Part shown: positions 34,277-42,678 of the stretch, in pieces
Layout: each line of letters begins with the position of its first letter
Position numbering within the stretch: the first letter of the stretch is position 1
Assembly (NCBI RefSeq): GCF_019396385.1
Contig: NZ_JAHKRN010000009.1
Location: 178,933-242,932 of the forward strand
DNA from: Nonomuraea harbinensis
GTDB lineage: Bacteria > Actinomycetota > Actinomycetes > Streptosporangiales > Streptosporangiaceae
Length of the DNA stretch: 64,000 bases
Direction: 5' to 3'
Made by a program: the position numbers and the translations under genes
Notes under the pieces: model-generated
The model's database searches: none
Told to the model about the DNA's origin: nothing
What the model saw: the letters and a program-made list of their open reading frames with translations, nothing else

Positions 34277-35250
34277 CGACCGTCGCGCAGGAAGCGGGGG
34301 CGCCCACCGGGGCGGCCCCGCCCTCCGACCCCGGCGCCGCCATCGTGACGTCCGGGCTGACCAAGCGCTTCCGCGGCGGCCAGACGGCCGTCGACGCGCT
34401 CGACCTGACCGTGCCGCGCGGCTCCGTCTACGGCTTCCTGGGGCCGAACGGCTCGGGCAAGACCACCACGATCCGGATGCTGCTCGGCCTGATCACGCCC
34501 ACCGGCGGCACCTGCTCCCTGCTCGGCCTGCCGCTCGCGCTGGCCCTGCCCCGGGTGGGCGCGCTGGTCGAGGGCCCGGCCTTCTACCCCTACCTGACGG
34601 GCGAGGCCAACCTGCGCCGGTTCGACGCCGCCGACCCCACCGCCTCCGGGGCGACCGTCCGGCGGCGCGTCGGCGAGGCGCTGGAACGCGTCGGCCTCAC
34701 CGCCGCGGCGGGCAAGCGCTACCGCAACTACTCGCTCGGCATGCGCCAGCGGCTCGCCATCGCGGCCGCCCTGCTCGGGCCGCGCGAGCTGCTCATCCTG
34801 GACGAGCCCACCAACGGGCTCGACCCGCAGGGCACCCGCGAGGTGCGGGCACTGGTCAAGGAGATCGCCGCCGGCGGCACCACCGTGTTCGTCTCCTCCC
34901 ACCTGCTGGCCGAGGTCGAGCAGATGTGCACGCACGCCGCCATCATGCGCACCGGCCGCCTCGTCGCGGACGGCACGATCGCCTCGCTGAGCGGCGGCCT
35001 GGCCACCCGCGTCAGCGTCGAGACGCCCGACGCGGCCGACGCGGCGCGCGTGCTCGCGGCGCTCGGGCTGGCCGACGTGCGCTCCGCCGCCGGCGCCGTG
35101 ACCGCCGAGCTGGGGGGTCACGCTCCCGAGCGGGTCAACGCCGCCCTCGTCGGCGAGGGCGTGGCCGTACGGGGGCTCGCCGTCGTGCGGCCGAGCCTGG
35201 AGGACGTGTTCGTCGGACTGACAGGAGAGGGATTCGATGTCGACGGCTGA
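34273..35250 (+). CDS. ABC-2 exporter ATP-binding protein
   Basis: 325 aa from GTG 34273, overlapping the previous stop (GTGA). Walker A GPNGSGKTTT, signature YSLGMRQRLAIA, Walker B LLILDEPTNGLDPQGT and the switch His in VSSHLLAEVEQ are all intact. The C-terminal extension (TRVSVETPDAADAARVLAAL) resembles those of bacitracin/CcmA-type exporters. It pairs with the permease at 35237. Substrate unknown; control by the adjacent two-component system is inferred. Confidence 0.95.
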   Translation: MTTVAQEAGAPTGAAPPSDPGAAIVTSGLTKRFRGGQTAVDALDLTVPRGSVYGFLGPNGSGKTTTIRMLLGLITPTGGTCSLLGLPLALALPRVGALVEGPAFYPYLTGEANLRRFDAADPTASGATVRRRVGEALERVGLTAAAGKRYRNYSLGMRQRLAIAAALLGPRELLILDEPTNGLDPQGTREVRALVKEIAAGGTTVFVSSHLLAEVEQMCTHAAIMRTGRLVADGTIASLSGGLATRVSVETPDAADAARVLAALGLADVRSAAGAVTAELGGHAPERVNAALVGEGVAVRGLAVVRPSLEDVFVGLTGEGFDVDG

Positions 35251-36190
35251 CACGGGCACCCGCACCCGTCGCACCCCCGGGCTGGTGCCCGTGACCGAGA
35301 CCCTGAGCACCGTCGAACGCCGCCCGGAGGAGCCCTCCGACCGGCCCGCCCCGCTGGCGCCGCAGGCCGGGCGCCGCGCGGGCGCGTTCTGGCGGCTACT
35401 CGTCTCCGAGCTGAGCCTCACCTTCCACCGGCCGCGCAACCTGGCCATGCTGGCCGCGCTCGCGACGGTGCCCGTGATCATGGGCGTGTCCCTGCGGCTG
35501 TTCGCCGGGGACGACCAGGTCGGCGGCATGATCGCCGCCGTGGCCGGCAACAGCCTCATGCTGACGTTCCTCGCGCTCTCGGCCCTGGTGCTGCTGATGA
35601 TGCCGATCGCGGTCAGCGTGGTGGCCGGCGACGCGCTCGCCGGCGAGGCCGGCGGCGGCACGCTGCGCTACCTGCTCGCCGCGCCCGCCGGGCGCACCCG
35701 GCTGCTGGCCGTCAAGTACCTGAACGCGGTCGTGTACGCGTACGCGGTCACCGCGGTCGTGGCGCTGTCGGCGCTGGTGACCGGGCTCGTGCTGTTCCCC
35801 GCCGGTGACGTGGTCCTGCTGTCGGGCACCACCGTCACCATGACCGACGGGCTGCTGCGCATCGCGCTCACCGTCGGCTACGTCGGCTTCGCCCTGTCGG
35901 CGGTCGCGGCGGTGGCGCTGGCCATCTCGGCGTTCACCGAGGTGCCCATCGGGGCGATCGCGGGCACCGTCGTGCTGATCATCGCCTGCCAGGTGCTGCG
36001 GGCCATCCCCGCGCTCGAAGCGATCGCGCCCTACCTGCTGCCGACCAGGTTCACCGGCTTCGACGCGGTCCTGCGCAGCCCGATCGACACCGGGGCGCTG
36101 ACGGAGGGCCTGCTGACGTTCGGCGCCTACATCGTGATGTCCCTCTCGATCGCCTGGGCCCACTTCACCGGCAAGGACGTCACGTCCTGA
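35237..36190 (+). CDS. ABC-2 exporter permease
   Basis: 317 aa from ATG 35237, overlapping the ATPase gene by 14 bases. A cytoplasmic N-terminus of ~60 residues precedes about six spans (LAMLAALATVPVIMGVSLRL, LMLTFLALSALVLLMMPIAV, YAYAVTAVVALSALVTGLVL and others). The DALAGEAGGGTLRYLLAAP stretch after the second span is characteristic of ABC-2 permeases. Ends the LolA-like/ATPase/permease operon, followed by a strong hairpin. Confidence 0.94.
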   Translation: MSTADTGTRTRRTPGLVPVTETLSTVERRPEEPSDRPAPLAPQAGRRAGAFWRLLVSELSLTFHRPRNLAMLAALATVPVIMGVSLRLFAGDDQVGGMIAAVAGNSLMLTFLALSALVLLMMPIAVSVVAGDALAGEAGGGTLRYLLAAPAGRTRLLAVKYLNAVVYAYAVTAVVALSALVTGLVLFPAGDVVLLSGTTVTMTDGLLRIALTVGYVGFALSAVAAVALAISAFTEVPIGAIAGTVVLIIACQVLRAIPALEAIAPYLLPTRFTGFDAVLRSPIDTGALTEGLLTFGAYIVMSLSIAWAHFTGKDVTS

Positions 36191-36219
36191 CCCCCATAGG
36201 GCCGGTGCGGGGGTAAGGG

Positions 36220-36252
36220 CTTCGCCCCGTACGGGTCGCGTACGGGGCGAAG
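36220..36252. terminator. Bidirectional terminator between the exporter operon and ycnI-like gene
   Basis: Perfect 14-bp stem CTTCGCCCCGTACG / CGTACGGGGCGAAG with a GGTCG loop, located 30 bases after the permease stop and 8 bases from the stop of the convergent YcnI-type gene. Confidence 0.9.
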
Positions 36253-36259
36253 GTGTTGA

Positions 36260-36970
36260 TCAGGAGGGGCGGCGGCGGAGGGCCAGGACGGCGATCACCA
36301 CGCCGGCGACGCCGACGGCGAGGCCGGCGCCGCCCAGCAGGCGGGCCGTCCCGTCCGAGGAGGCGGGGGCCGCACCGGACGCGGCCGGCGCCGCGGTGGG
36401 GCCGGCGGCCGGGGAGGCGTACGCCGTGGGGGAGGCTTCGGCGGGCGGGGTCAGTTTGAGCACGGGCGCCGGGTGCTCCGGCTCGGACCCGTCGGCCGCC
36501 GGGGCGTCGGCCCAGGAGACGACCTCGCCGCTGGAGTACGTCTGCTTGGTCGGGAACACCAGCTGGTCGACCCCGGTCGGCAGCCGTCCCATCGACACCT
36601 CGAACTCCTGGAACTCGCCCTGGCCGATCTCACCTCCCGACCAGGCGATCGTGGTGACGGCCTCGGTGAGCTCGCCGTGCTCGGTGGTGACGGGCTTGGG
36701 CAGCTTGCCCTCGGTGACCTTGACGGTCCAGCCGGGCACCGGCCTGACGGAGACGAACGCCAGCGGGTGATCGGTGGGGAAGGTCACCTCGATCTTGGTC
36801 GTCCTGGCGTCGTCGCGCTCGTTCGGCACCCGGAAGGCGACCTTGGTGAACCCGCCCGCGACGGCGGTGCCGGGGTTGATCGTGACGTGCGCCAGCGCGG
36901 GCAGGGCGAGCGCGGCGGTGAGAGCGGTGGTGGCGGCGAGCACGGTCGCCGCACGTCTGAAGAAGGACAT
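36260..36970 (-). CDS. YcnI (DUF1775) family copper-associated membrane-anchored protein
   Basis: 236 aa. Signal peptide ends ALPALA and the mature chain begins HVTINPGTAVAGG, so the mature N-terminus is His, the copper-ligand position known for YcnI-type proteins. Conserved EFEVSMGRLPTGVDQLVFPT and a Trp-containing WSGGEIGQGEFQEF follow. The C-terminus has an Ala/Pro linker and a single span (AGLAVGVAGVVIAVLALRRR). It probably handles copper at the cell surface. It is downstream of a His-containing membrane protein on the same strand (48-bp gap), likely one operon. Confidence 0.92.
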   Translation of the reverse strand: MSFFRRAATVLAATTALTAALALPALAHVTINPGTAVAGGFTKVAFRVPNERDDARTTKIEVTFPTDHPLAFVSVRPVPGWTVKVTEGKLPKPVTTEHGELTEAVTTIAWSGGEIGQGEFQEFEVSMGRLPTGVDQLVFPTKQTYSSGEVVSWADAPAADGSEPEHPAPVLKLTPPAEASPTAYASPAAGPTAAPAASGAAPASSDGTARLLGGAGLAVGVAGVVIAVLALRRRPS

Positions 36971-37018
36971 GGCGATAACTCCACTTGGTGGGCATAGGGG
37001 ATGAGAGGTGTCAGCAGG

Positions 37019-37567
37019 TCAGGCGGGAAGTGGAGGACCTCGCCTGGTGACGCTGTGGCGGACCGCCGGGTCCGGCGGCACGTCGCGCACCCGTACGACG
37101 GGCACGGGCGGCCGGGCGGCGGGACGCGCGGGGACGGGCCGGGGGAACAGGAGGCGGCGGGCCAGGCGGCGCAGCAGCGCCCAGAGCGCGGCCTCGCCGC
37201 GCGACAGCCACCAGCCGGTGAGGAGCGTGGCCGTCAGGTGGGCCACCAGCATGCCGAGCGCCTCGCCCAGCCCCTGCCCGTGGATGTGGGCGGCGACGTA
37301 GCCCGTGCCGTCGCCGCCGAACAGCTCGTGCAGCCCGAGCTGGGCCGCGACCAGCAGCCAGCCGACCTGGGCCGGTGAGCGCTCCCTGCCGCCCAGCGCG
37401 GCGGCGAGCCCGAACACCGCGCCGCCCCCGGCCGGCAGGGTCCACGGCGGGGGCCGCGATCCGCCGCTCAGCCAGTGGGCCAGGGCCGCGAGGAGCACAC
37501 AGACGGCGGCGAAGGCCGCCGTCCGGATGAGCCGGAAAGGCAGGTGCGCTCGCATGAGTGTGCTCAT
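37019..37567 (-). CDS. Multi-span membrane protein upstream of ycnI
   Basis: 182 aa from ATG 37567 (MSTLMRAHLPFRLIRTAAF); a second in-frame ATG at 37555 is also possible. Four hydrophobic segments are visible: TAAFAAVCVLLAALAHWLSG, WTLPAGGGAVFGLAAALGG, VGWLLVAAQLGLHELFGG and LGMLVAHLTATLLTGWWLSR. His residues cluster in the middle (LHELFGGDGTGYVAAHIHGQ), which together with the neighbouring YcnI gene suggests metal handling. The C-terminus is basic and disordered. No firm family. Confidence 0.75.
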   Translation of the reverse strand: MSTLMRAHLPFRLIRTAAFAAVCVLLAALAHWLSGGSRPPPWTLPAGGGAVFGLAAALGGRERSPAQVGWLLVAAQLGLHELFGGDGTGYVAAHIHGQGLGEALGMLVAHLTATLLTGWWLSRGEAALWALLRRLARRLLFPRPVPARPAARPPVPVVRVRDVPPDPAVRHSVTRRGPPLPA

Positions 37568-37683
37568 GGTGCCACGGGCAGAAGACGTGCGAAAGCTCAA
37601 GCGGGAAGCCGCGTGATGACCGGGTGATTCGCGGCGTTTGTTCGCTAGGGTCGTGCCGACCACGTCGACATGAGGTGAGAACG

Positions 37684-38160
37684 TTGCGGCACTTAGGTGG
37701 TTTGCTCCTCGGGCTTGTGGTGACCGCGGCCGTGCTGGGAGGTGGCGGCTGGGCGGTGCAGCAGACGATGGCGGACGTCCAGGCCGCACCGCCGGTCGGC
37801 CCGTCGCTCTGGATCGCGCTGGGCTCCATGGCCGCCGTCGGCCTCGTCGTGGGGCTCGTGGTGGCGGGCCGGGTGTCACCGGTCGCCACCTTCATCCCGT
37901 CGATGGTCCTGCTGGCCTGGACCGTGGTGTACGCGCTGGACGCGAACCGGGCGCTGACCCTGCTGCCCGACGGCCCGGCGGTGAACGGCATCGTCAGGGA
38001 GATCGTCTCCGGCGCCCACATCCTGCTCCGCGGCGGCGTGCTGGCACTCCTGGGCGTCGCGCTGTTCATCCCGGTGCTGATGCCCTCGCGCTGGGCGCGC
38101 CGCTACGACGAGGACGACGACGACTACGAGGAGCAGACCCGGGAGGGCAGCTACTACTAG
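37684..38160 (+). CDS. Four-span membrane protein, 158 aa
   Basis: Starts at TTG 37684 with GAGGTGAGA just upstream; the frame upstream of this is unlike a protein. Four hydrophobic helices: GLLLGLVVTAAVLGGGGWAV, LWIALGSMAAVGLVVGLVVA, VATFIPSMVLLAWTVVYALD and GGVLALLGVALFIPVLMPSR. They are followed by an acidic tail with five consecutive Asp/Glu-rich positions (DEDDDDYEEQ). Function unknown. The stop TAG and the stop of the convergent ATPase gene share the palindrome CTAG at 38157-38160, so the genes overlap by 4 bases. Confidence 0.75.
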   Translation: MRHLGGLLLGLVVTAAVLGGGGWAVQQTMADVQAAPPVGPSLWIALGSMAAVGLVVGLVVAGRVSPVATFIPSMVLLAWTVVYALDANRALTLLPDGPAVNGIVREIVSGAHILLRGGVLALLGVALFIPVLMPSRWARRYDEDDDDYEEQTREGSYY

Positions 38161-38906
38161 CGCCCGGCGGTGTAGAGGTGGGTGACCACCTCCTCGATGG
38201 AGGAGAGGCCGGGAGCGCTCGCCATCAGGTCGTCCAGCGTCCCGTCGAAGGCCAGCCGGCCGTGGTCGATCAGCATCACGCGGCGGCACAGCCGCTCGAT
38301 GTCGCCCAGGTCGTGGGTGGTCAGCAGCACGGTCGTGCCGCGCTCGGCGTTGATCCTGGCCAGGAACTCGCGGATGCCGGCCTTGCTCACCACGTCGAGC
38401 CCGATCGTGGGCTCGTCGAGCACGAGCACCTCCGGGGCGTGCAGCAGCGCCGCGGCCAGGTCGCCGCGCATCCGCTGGCCAAGGCTGAGCTGGCGCACCG
38501 GCGTGCTCATGAACGGGCCGAGGTCCAGCGTCGCCGTCAGCTCCGCCAGCCGTTCCGCGAACACTTTACGATCTACTTTGTAAAGGAGCCGGATCAGCTC
38601 GAAGCTGTCCTTGAGCGGCAGGTCCCACCAGAGCGTGGTGCGCTGGCCGAAGACCACGCCGATGTGCCGGGCCAGCGTGGTGCGCCGGCGCGACGGGTCG
38701 AGACCCGCCACCCGCACGGTGCCGGAGCTGGGCGTCAGGATGCCGCACAGCATCTTGATCGTGGTGGACTTGCCGGCGCCGTTCGGGCCGAGGTAGCCGA
38801 CGAACTCCCCGGGCGCGACGGTGAAGGTCAGGTCGCGTACGGCGTGCACGGTCCGCCGCTTCACCTTGAAGGTGCGGCCCGCCTGGTTCAGCTCGATCAT
38901 GGTCAT
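38157..38906 (-). CDS. ABC-2 exporter ATP-binding protein (DUF990-type system)
   Basis: 249 aa from ATG 38906, six bases after GGGAG. Walker A LGPNGAGKSTT, Q-loop FGQRTTLWWDLPLKDSF, signature LSLGQRMRGDLAAALLH, Walker B VLVLDEPTIGLD and switch His TTHDLGDIE are intact. The TLWWDLP motif after the Q-loop is typical of ATPases paired with paired large permeases of this exporter type. Third gene of a permease-permease-ATPase operon. Substrate unknown. Confidence 0.95.
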   Translation of the reverse strand: MTMIELNQAGRTFKVKRRTVHAVRDLTFTVAPGEFVGYLGPNGAGKSTTIKMLCGILTPSSGTVRVAGLDPSRRRTTLARHIGVVFGQRTTLWWDLPLKDSFELIRLLYKVDRKVFAERLAELTATLDLGPFMSTPVRQLSLGQRMRGDLAAALLHAPEVLVLDEPTIGLDVVSKAGIREFLARINAERGTTVLLTTHDLGDIERLCRRVMLIDHGRLAFDGTLDDLMASAPGLSSIEEVVTHLYTAGR

Positions 38907-38908
38907 GG

Positions 38909-39697
38909 TCAACTCCCTGTCGATCGGTAACGGCGCAGCCCCTGGCGCCAGGCGAGCGCGGCCAGCAGGGCGAGGACGAGGGCCGCGACGGGCCCGAGGA
39001 AGCGCATGAAGCCGGGCGTGCCGAACGGGTCGTCGCGGCCCAGCGCGTACAGGCCCGGCTGCCAGTTGATGAAGGCCAGCGGGAGCACGTACGTGACGCC
39101 GCGGACGAGTTCGCGGCCGTAGACGCTGAACGGGTACTGGGCGAGCTGCGCGCTGCCGTAGGTGAAGGCGCTGCTCACCTCCGGTGCGTCGACCAGCGCG
39201 AACTGGAGAGCTGCGGCCAGCGTCCAGAGCGAGGTGAAGATCACCACGCCGGAGAGGATCATGACGGGCACCATCCAGAGCCGCCGCGGGTCCAGGTCGA
39301 GCGCGGCGAGGGCGTAGCCGAGGGCGGCGGCGGCCTGTAGGACGCGGCCGATCCTGGCGGGCACGAACCGGTCTGTGGCGATCTGGATCCAGGCGTTCAC
39401 GGGCCGGATCAGGAACGTGTCGAGCGTGCCGTCCCTGATGTGCGCGCTGACCCGGTCGAGGTTGCTGAACAGCAGGTCGGTGAGGGTGAAGGCGATCCCG
39501 GCGGTCCCGTACAGGAAGAGGACCTCCTCGCGGGTGAACCCGCCGAGCGAGGTGGTGTTGGCGAAGATGATCAGGATGGCGGCGAGGTCGAGCGCGGCGG
39601 TGGCGCAGCCGAGCGCCAGGAGCAGCGCGAAGGAGGCGGGGTAGGCGGCGGCGGCGCGGGTCCAGGTCCAGGCGAGGAGCAGGTAGGTCCTAACCAC
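38909..39697 (-). CDS. ABC-2 exporter permease, second subunit
   Basis: 262 aa. About six spans with a cytoplasmic loop NLDRVSAHIRDGTLDTFLIR, the characteristic stretch of this family (I-R-x-G-x-L-D-x-x-L-x-R-P). It overlaps the first permease gene by 8 bases and ends three bases before the ATPase ATG. Expected to form a heterodimer with the product of 39690-40475. Confidence 0.93.
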   Translation of the reverse strand: MVRTYLLLAWTWTRAAAAYPASFALLLALGCATAALDLAAILIIFANTTSLGGFTREEVLFLYGTAGIAFTLTDLLFSNLDRVSAHIRDGTLDTFLIRPVNAWIQIATDRFVPARIGRVLQAAAALGYALAALDLDPRRLWMVPVMILSGVVIFTSLWTLAAALQFALVDAPEVSSAFTYGSAQLAQYPFSVYGRELVRGVTYVLPLAFINWQPGLYALGRDDPFGTPGFMRFLGPVAALVLALLAALAWRQGLRRYRSTGS

Positions 39698-40475
39698 CCT
39701 GGATCACCACCTTGTGGCGGATGGCGCGGGTGCCGAGCGCGCCCAGGGCGAGCAGCGCGGCGGCCCAGAACGCCTGGAAGGCGAGGGTGTCGAGGACGGG
39801 GGCGGTGCCGAGGTAGAGGTCGGCGGGGGCCTGCGCCATGGCGGCCCAGGGCAGCACCCTGGCGACGTCGCCGAGCCAGCCGGGGAAGATCGTCAGCGGC
39901 AGGACCAGGCCGCTGAGGAAGGTGGTGAGCACGGTGGAGGCGATGTTGACGCCCCGGTCGTCGGCGAGCCAGCAGGCCGACAGCGCCACCAGGTAGCGCC
40001 AGCCGAAGCTGGTGATGACGCCGAGGAGCAGGCCGGCGAGCAGCCCCGCCCAGCGGCCCGGTCCGTCGGGCACGACGATGCCGAACAGGGCGGCGCCGAC
40101 GAGCATCGGCGGGATGCCCCGGACGAGCAGGAGGTAGCCGGCGCGGCCGAGGTCCTCGGCCAGTGTCCAGAGCTGGAGCGGGGCGGGGCGGACCAGGTCG
40201 AGCGCGATGTCGCCGCTGCGGATGCGCTGGGGGATGGCGAGGCCGCCGCCGAACAGCTGCATCGGCCCGATGAAGGCCTGGGTGACGAAGCAGAAGGTGA
40301 CGGCCTGGGCGACGTCGTAGCCGGCCAGGCCGGGCCTGGCCTGCCAGAGGGCGATGAGGATGTAGGCGCGCAGGATGCCGAACACGGTGTTGGTGAAGGC
40401 GCCGGCGAGCGCGGCCCAGACGTAGGTGGCGTGCTTGCGGAAGCCGTACCGGGCGAGTCGCAGGTAGAGAGGTAT
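39690..40475 (-). CDS. ABC-2 exporter permease, first subunit, with apparent ATA start
   Basis: Contains the matching loop IRSGDIALDLVRPAPLQLWT and about six spans. The nearest standard start in frame (GTG 40385-40383) would cut into the first span. Upstream in frame the DNA encodes PLYLRLARYGFRKHATYVWA then ALAGAFTNTVFG, the normal N-terminus of this family, up to ATA at 40475-40473, placed nine bases after a GGAGG. From ATA the product is 261 aa, matching the 262-aa partner. Either a rare AUA start or a mutated ATG. No in-frame ATG, GTG or TTG was found between the ribosome-binding site and 40385. Confidence 0.8.
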   Translation of the reverse strand: MPLYLRLARYGFRKHATYVWAALAGAFTNTVFGILRAYILIALWQARPGLAGYDVAQAVTFCFVTQAFIGPMQLFGGGLAIPQRIRSGDIALDLVRPAPLQLWTLAEDLGRAGYLLLVRGIPPMLVGAALFGIVVPDGPGRWAGLLAGLLLGVITSFGWRYLVALSACWLADDRGVNIASTVLTTFLSGLVLPLTIFPGWLGDVARVLPWAAMAQAPADLYLGTAPVLDTLAFQAFWAAALLALGALGTRAIRHKVVIQGG

Positions 40476-40734
40476 GGTTTGGCACCTCCGGAGGGTGAGG
40501 GCACGGTGACGGCGCGTGCCCGGGACCGTGCGCGCGCACGGGCCGGTCGGATGGAAGGCCTGGAATTATCCAACCGGCGGTCAGCGGTTGGCAACGGGAT
40601 AGATGGCGCCCCGGCGTCGGCGGGCATAACCCTCTAGCAGGCAGCATTGCCGAAATGTCCGGGAAAAGCGATGAGATACTTACCGACGGGTAGAGCGATG
40701 TTCTGGCGGGGAATCAACATGCCGGAGGCCCGAA

Positions 40735-41715
40735 ATGCACCTGGACAGGGATGTCGCTCCCGAGTATCCACTGAGCTGGCAGGCCCGCGCTCTCACCGGC
40801 CTCATGCGTCACACCCTCAAGCCGGCCTCCCATCTGTTCCTGCGCCACGCCCTGGCGCTGACCGCCGCGTCCCAGCTGGGAGAGCTGGTCAGGCTGCTCC
40901 CCGCGGCGACGCCCGACCACGTCTCGCTGGTTCCCGCCGCGTTCTCCGCGTGCGGCGGCGAGTGGGTGCGCGGGCGTGACACGCTGGACGAGCACAAGGT
41001 GGTGCTGTATCTGCACGGCGGCGGCTACTTCTCGTGCTCACCCCGCACGCACCGGCCGATCACCTGGCGCCTGTCGGCGGTGGCGGGCCGCCCGGTGCTG
41101 GCGCTGGACTACCGCCAGGGTCCGGTGCACAAGCTGGCCGACTCGCTGAGCGACTCCCTCGAAGCCTACGACTGTCTGCTGGGGCGCGGGTACGAGCCGG
41201 AAGACATGATCATCGCGGGCGACTCCGCGGGCGGGCACCTGACCCTGGCGACGCTGCTGGCGCTGCGTGACCGCGGCCTGCCGCTGCCGTCGGCGGCCCT
41301 GTGCCTGTCGCCCTGGGCCGACCTGACCGACTTCCCCCGGCGCGCGAACCGCTGGCAGGACCCGATGCTGCCGGCCGGGCGGGTGCGCTGGCTGGCCCGC
41401 CGCTGGACCGACGGGCTGGACCCGCGCGACCCGCTGGTCTCCCCGGTGCTCGGCGACTTCACCGGGCTGCCGCCGCTGATGATCGTCACCGGGTCGACCG
41501 AGGTGCTCAGGGACGAGGCCCGCCGCGTCGCCGAGCGGGCCAGGGACGGCGGCGTGCCGGTGACGTACGAGGAGTGGCCGCGCATGCCGCACGTGTTCCC
41601 GATCCTGGCGGACGTGCTGCCGGAGGCGCGGCTGGCGTTCCGGCACATGGCGATGTTCCTGGCGGCCGTGGCCGGTCTGGAGGAGCTGGCGGCGGAGGAC
41701 GAGGCCGCCGCCTGA
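40735..41715 (+). CDS. Alpha/beta hydrolase fold-3 (HSL-type esterase)
   Basis: 326 aa from ATG 40735 with GGAGG six bases upstream. Oxyanion motif HGGGYF at residues 94-99 and nucleophile elbow AGDSAGG with Ser-164. Later acidic and His triad members are likely in GSTEVLRDEARR and RMPHVFPI. Resembles the LipR/monoterpene-epsilon-lactone-hydrolase group of HSL esterases. No signal peptide. Divergent from the ABC exporter operon across about 260 bp. Confidence 0.92.
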   Translation: MHLDRDVAPEYPLSWQARALTGLMRHTLKPASHLFLRHALALTAASQLGELVRLLPAATPDHVSLVPAAFSACGGEWVRGRDTLDEHKVVLYLHGGGYFSCSPRTHRPITWRLSAVAGRPVLALDYRQGPVHKLADSLSDSLEAYDCLLGRGYEPEDMIIAGDSAGGHLTLATLLALRDRGLPLPSAALCLSPWADLTDFPRRANRWQDPMLPAGRVRWLARRWTDGLDPRDPLVSPVLGDFTGLPPLMIVTGSTEVLRDEARRVAERARDGGVPVTYEEWPRMPHVFPILADVLPEARLAFRHMAMFLAAVAGLEELAAEDEAAA

Positions 41716-41808
41716 AGGTCGCGCACGGGGTGAATCGGCTGCCGGGACAGGGGCAGAGGGGCGAGAGTGACATTTCGCATCGCGCTGACGCCGCGCGGGG
41801 AGCAGAGT

Positions 41809-41827
41809 GTAGGTTAGGCACCCCTAA
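41809..41827. promoter_or_regulatory. Iron box (DmdR/IdeR-type) upstream of the siderophore-interacting protein gene
   Basis: GTAGGTTAGGCACCCCTAA matches the 19-bp consensus TTAGGTTAGGCTAACCTAA at 15 positions. It ends 17 bases before the start codon, so occupancy would block transcription or initiation. Iron boxes at this gene family are well known in actinobacteria. Confidence 0.85.
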
Positions 41828-41844
41828 GCAAGGAGCTGTTCCGC

Positions 41845-42678
41845 ATGACCGGTAAGCCGAGGGATCACCACCGAGGCGTCGTGCTGCGTACCGAGCGCAT
41901 CGCGCCGCACATGATCCGGGTCATCGTCGGAGGTGACGGACTCCGCGACTTCGAGACGTCCGGCCACACCGACACTTACGTGAAGATCGTGTTCCCGCAC
42001 GAGGGGGTCGACTACCCCGAGCCGTTCAGCGTCAAGCAGGTACGGGAGACCATGCCGCGCGAGTTCTGGCCGCGGCTGCGCACCTACACCGTGCGCGCCT
42101 GGGACCCCGACACCCGCGAGCTGACGCTCGACTTCGTCTACCACGGCGACGAGGGCCTGGCCGGCCCGTGGGCGGCCAACGCCGGACCGGGTGACGAGCT
42201 GCTCATGATCGGACCCGGCGGCGGCTACGCGCCCGGCCCGGAGGCCGACTGGCACCTGTTCGCCGGTGACGAGAGCGCGCTGCCCGCCATCGCCGCGTCC
42301 CTGGAGGCGTTGCCCGAGGGGGCGCGGGCGTTCGCGTTCATCGAGGTGGCGGGGCCGGAGGAGGAGATCAAGCTGAGCACCCCCGGCGACGTCGAGGTGG
42401 TCTGGCTGTACCGGGGCGACCGCCCGGTCGGGCAGGCCCTGGTGGAGGCGGTGTGCTCCTTCGGCTTCCCGGCCGGGCGGGTGCAGGCGTTCGTGCACGG
42501 CGAGGCCGGGTTCGTCAAGCAGCTCCGCCGCCACCTGCGGGTCGGCCTGGGCATCCCGATGGCGCACCTGTCGATCTCCGGTTACTGGCGGGCCGGAGCG
42601 GACGACGAGTCGTGGCGCGCGGTCAAGAAGGACTGGAACAAGCAGGTCGAGGCCGAGGAAGCCGCCATCCTCACTTGA
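41845..42678 (+). CDS. Siderophore-interacting protein (FAD ferric-siderophore reductase)
   Basis: 277 aa from ATG 41845, nine bases after AAGGAG. The FAD-binding domain carries the family motif RTYTVRAWDPDTRELTLDFV and GPWAANAGPGDELLMIGPGG. The NAD(P)H-side SIP domain follows (LFAGDESALPAIAASLEALP, VQAFVHGEAGFVKQLRRHL, SISGYWRAG). It reduces ferric siderophores to release iron in the cytoplasm. The upstream iron box implies repression in high iron. Its last 8 bases overlap the end of the convergent beta-propeller gene. Confidence 0.96.
   Translation: MTGKPRDHHRGVVLRTERIAPHMIRVIVGGDGLRDFETSGHTDTYVKIVFPHEGVDYPEPFSVKQVRETMPREFWPRLRTYTVRAWDPDTRELTLDFVYHGDEGLAGPWAANAGPGDELLMIGPGGGYAPGPEADWHLFAGDESALPAIAASLEALPEGARAFAFIEVAGPEEEIKLSTPGDVEVVWLYRGDRPVGQALVEAVCSFGFPAGRVQAFVHGEAGFVKQLRRHLRVGLGIPMAHLSISGYWRAGADDESWRAVKKDWNKQVEAEEAAILT

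Noticed and set aside
40681..40692. TACCGACGGGTA quasi-palindrome upstream of the fold-3 hydrolase
   Set aside because: It resembles TetR-family operators, but the arms are only 4 bp, the core is asymmetric and no regulator gene is adjacent.
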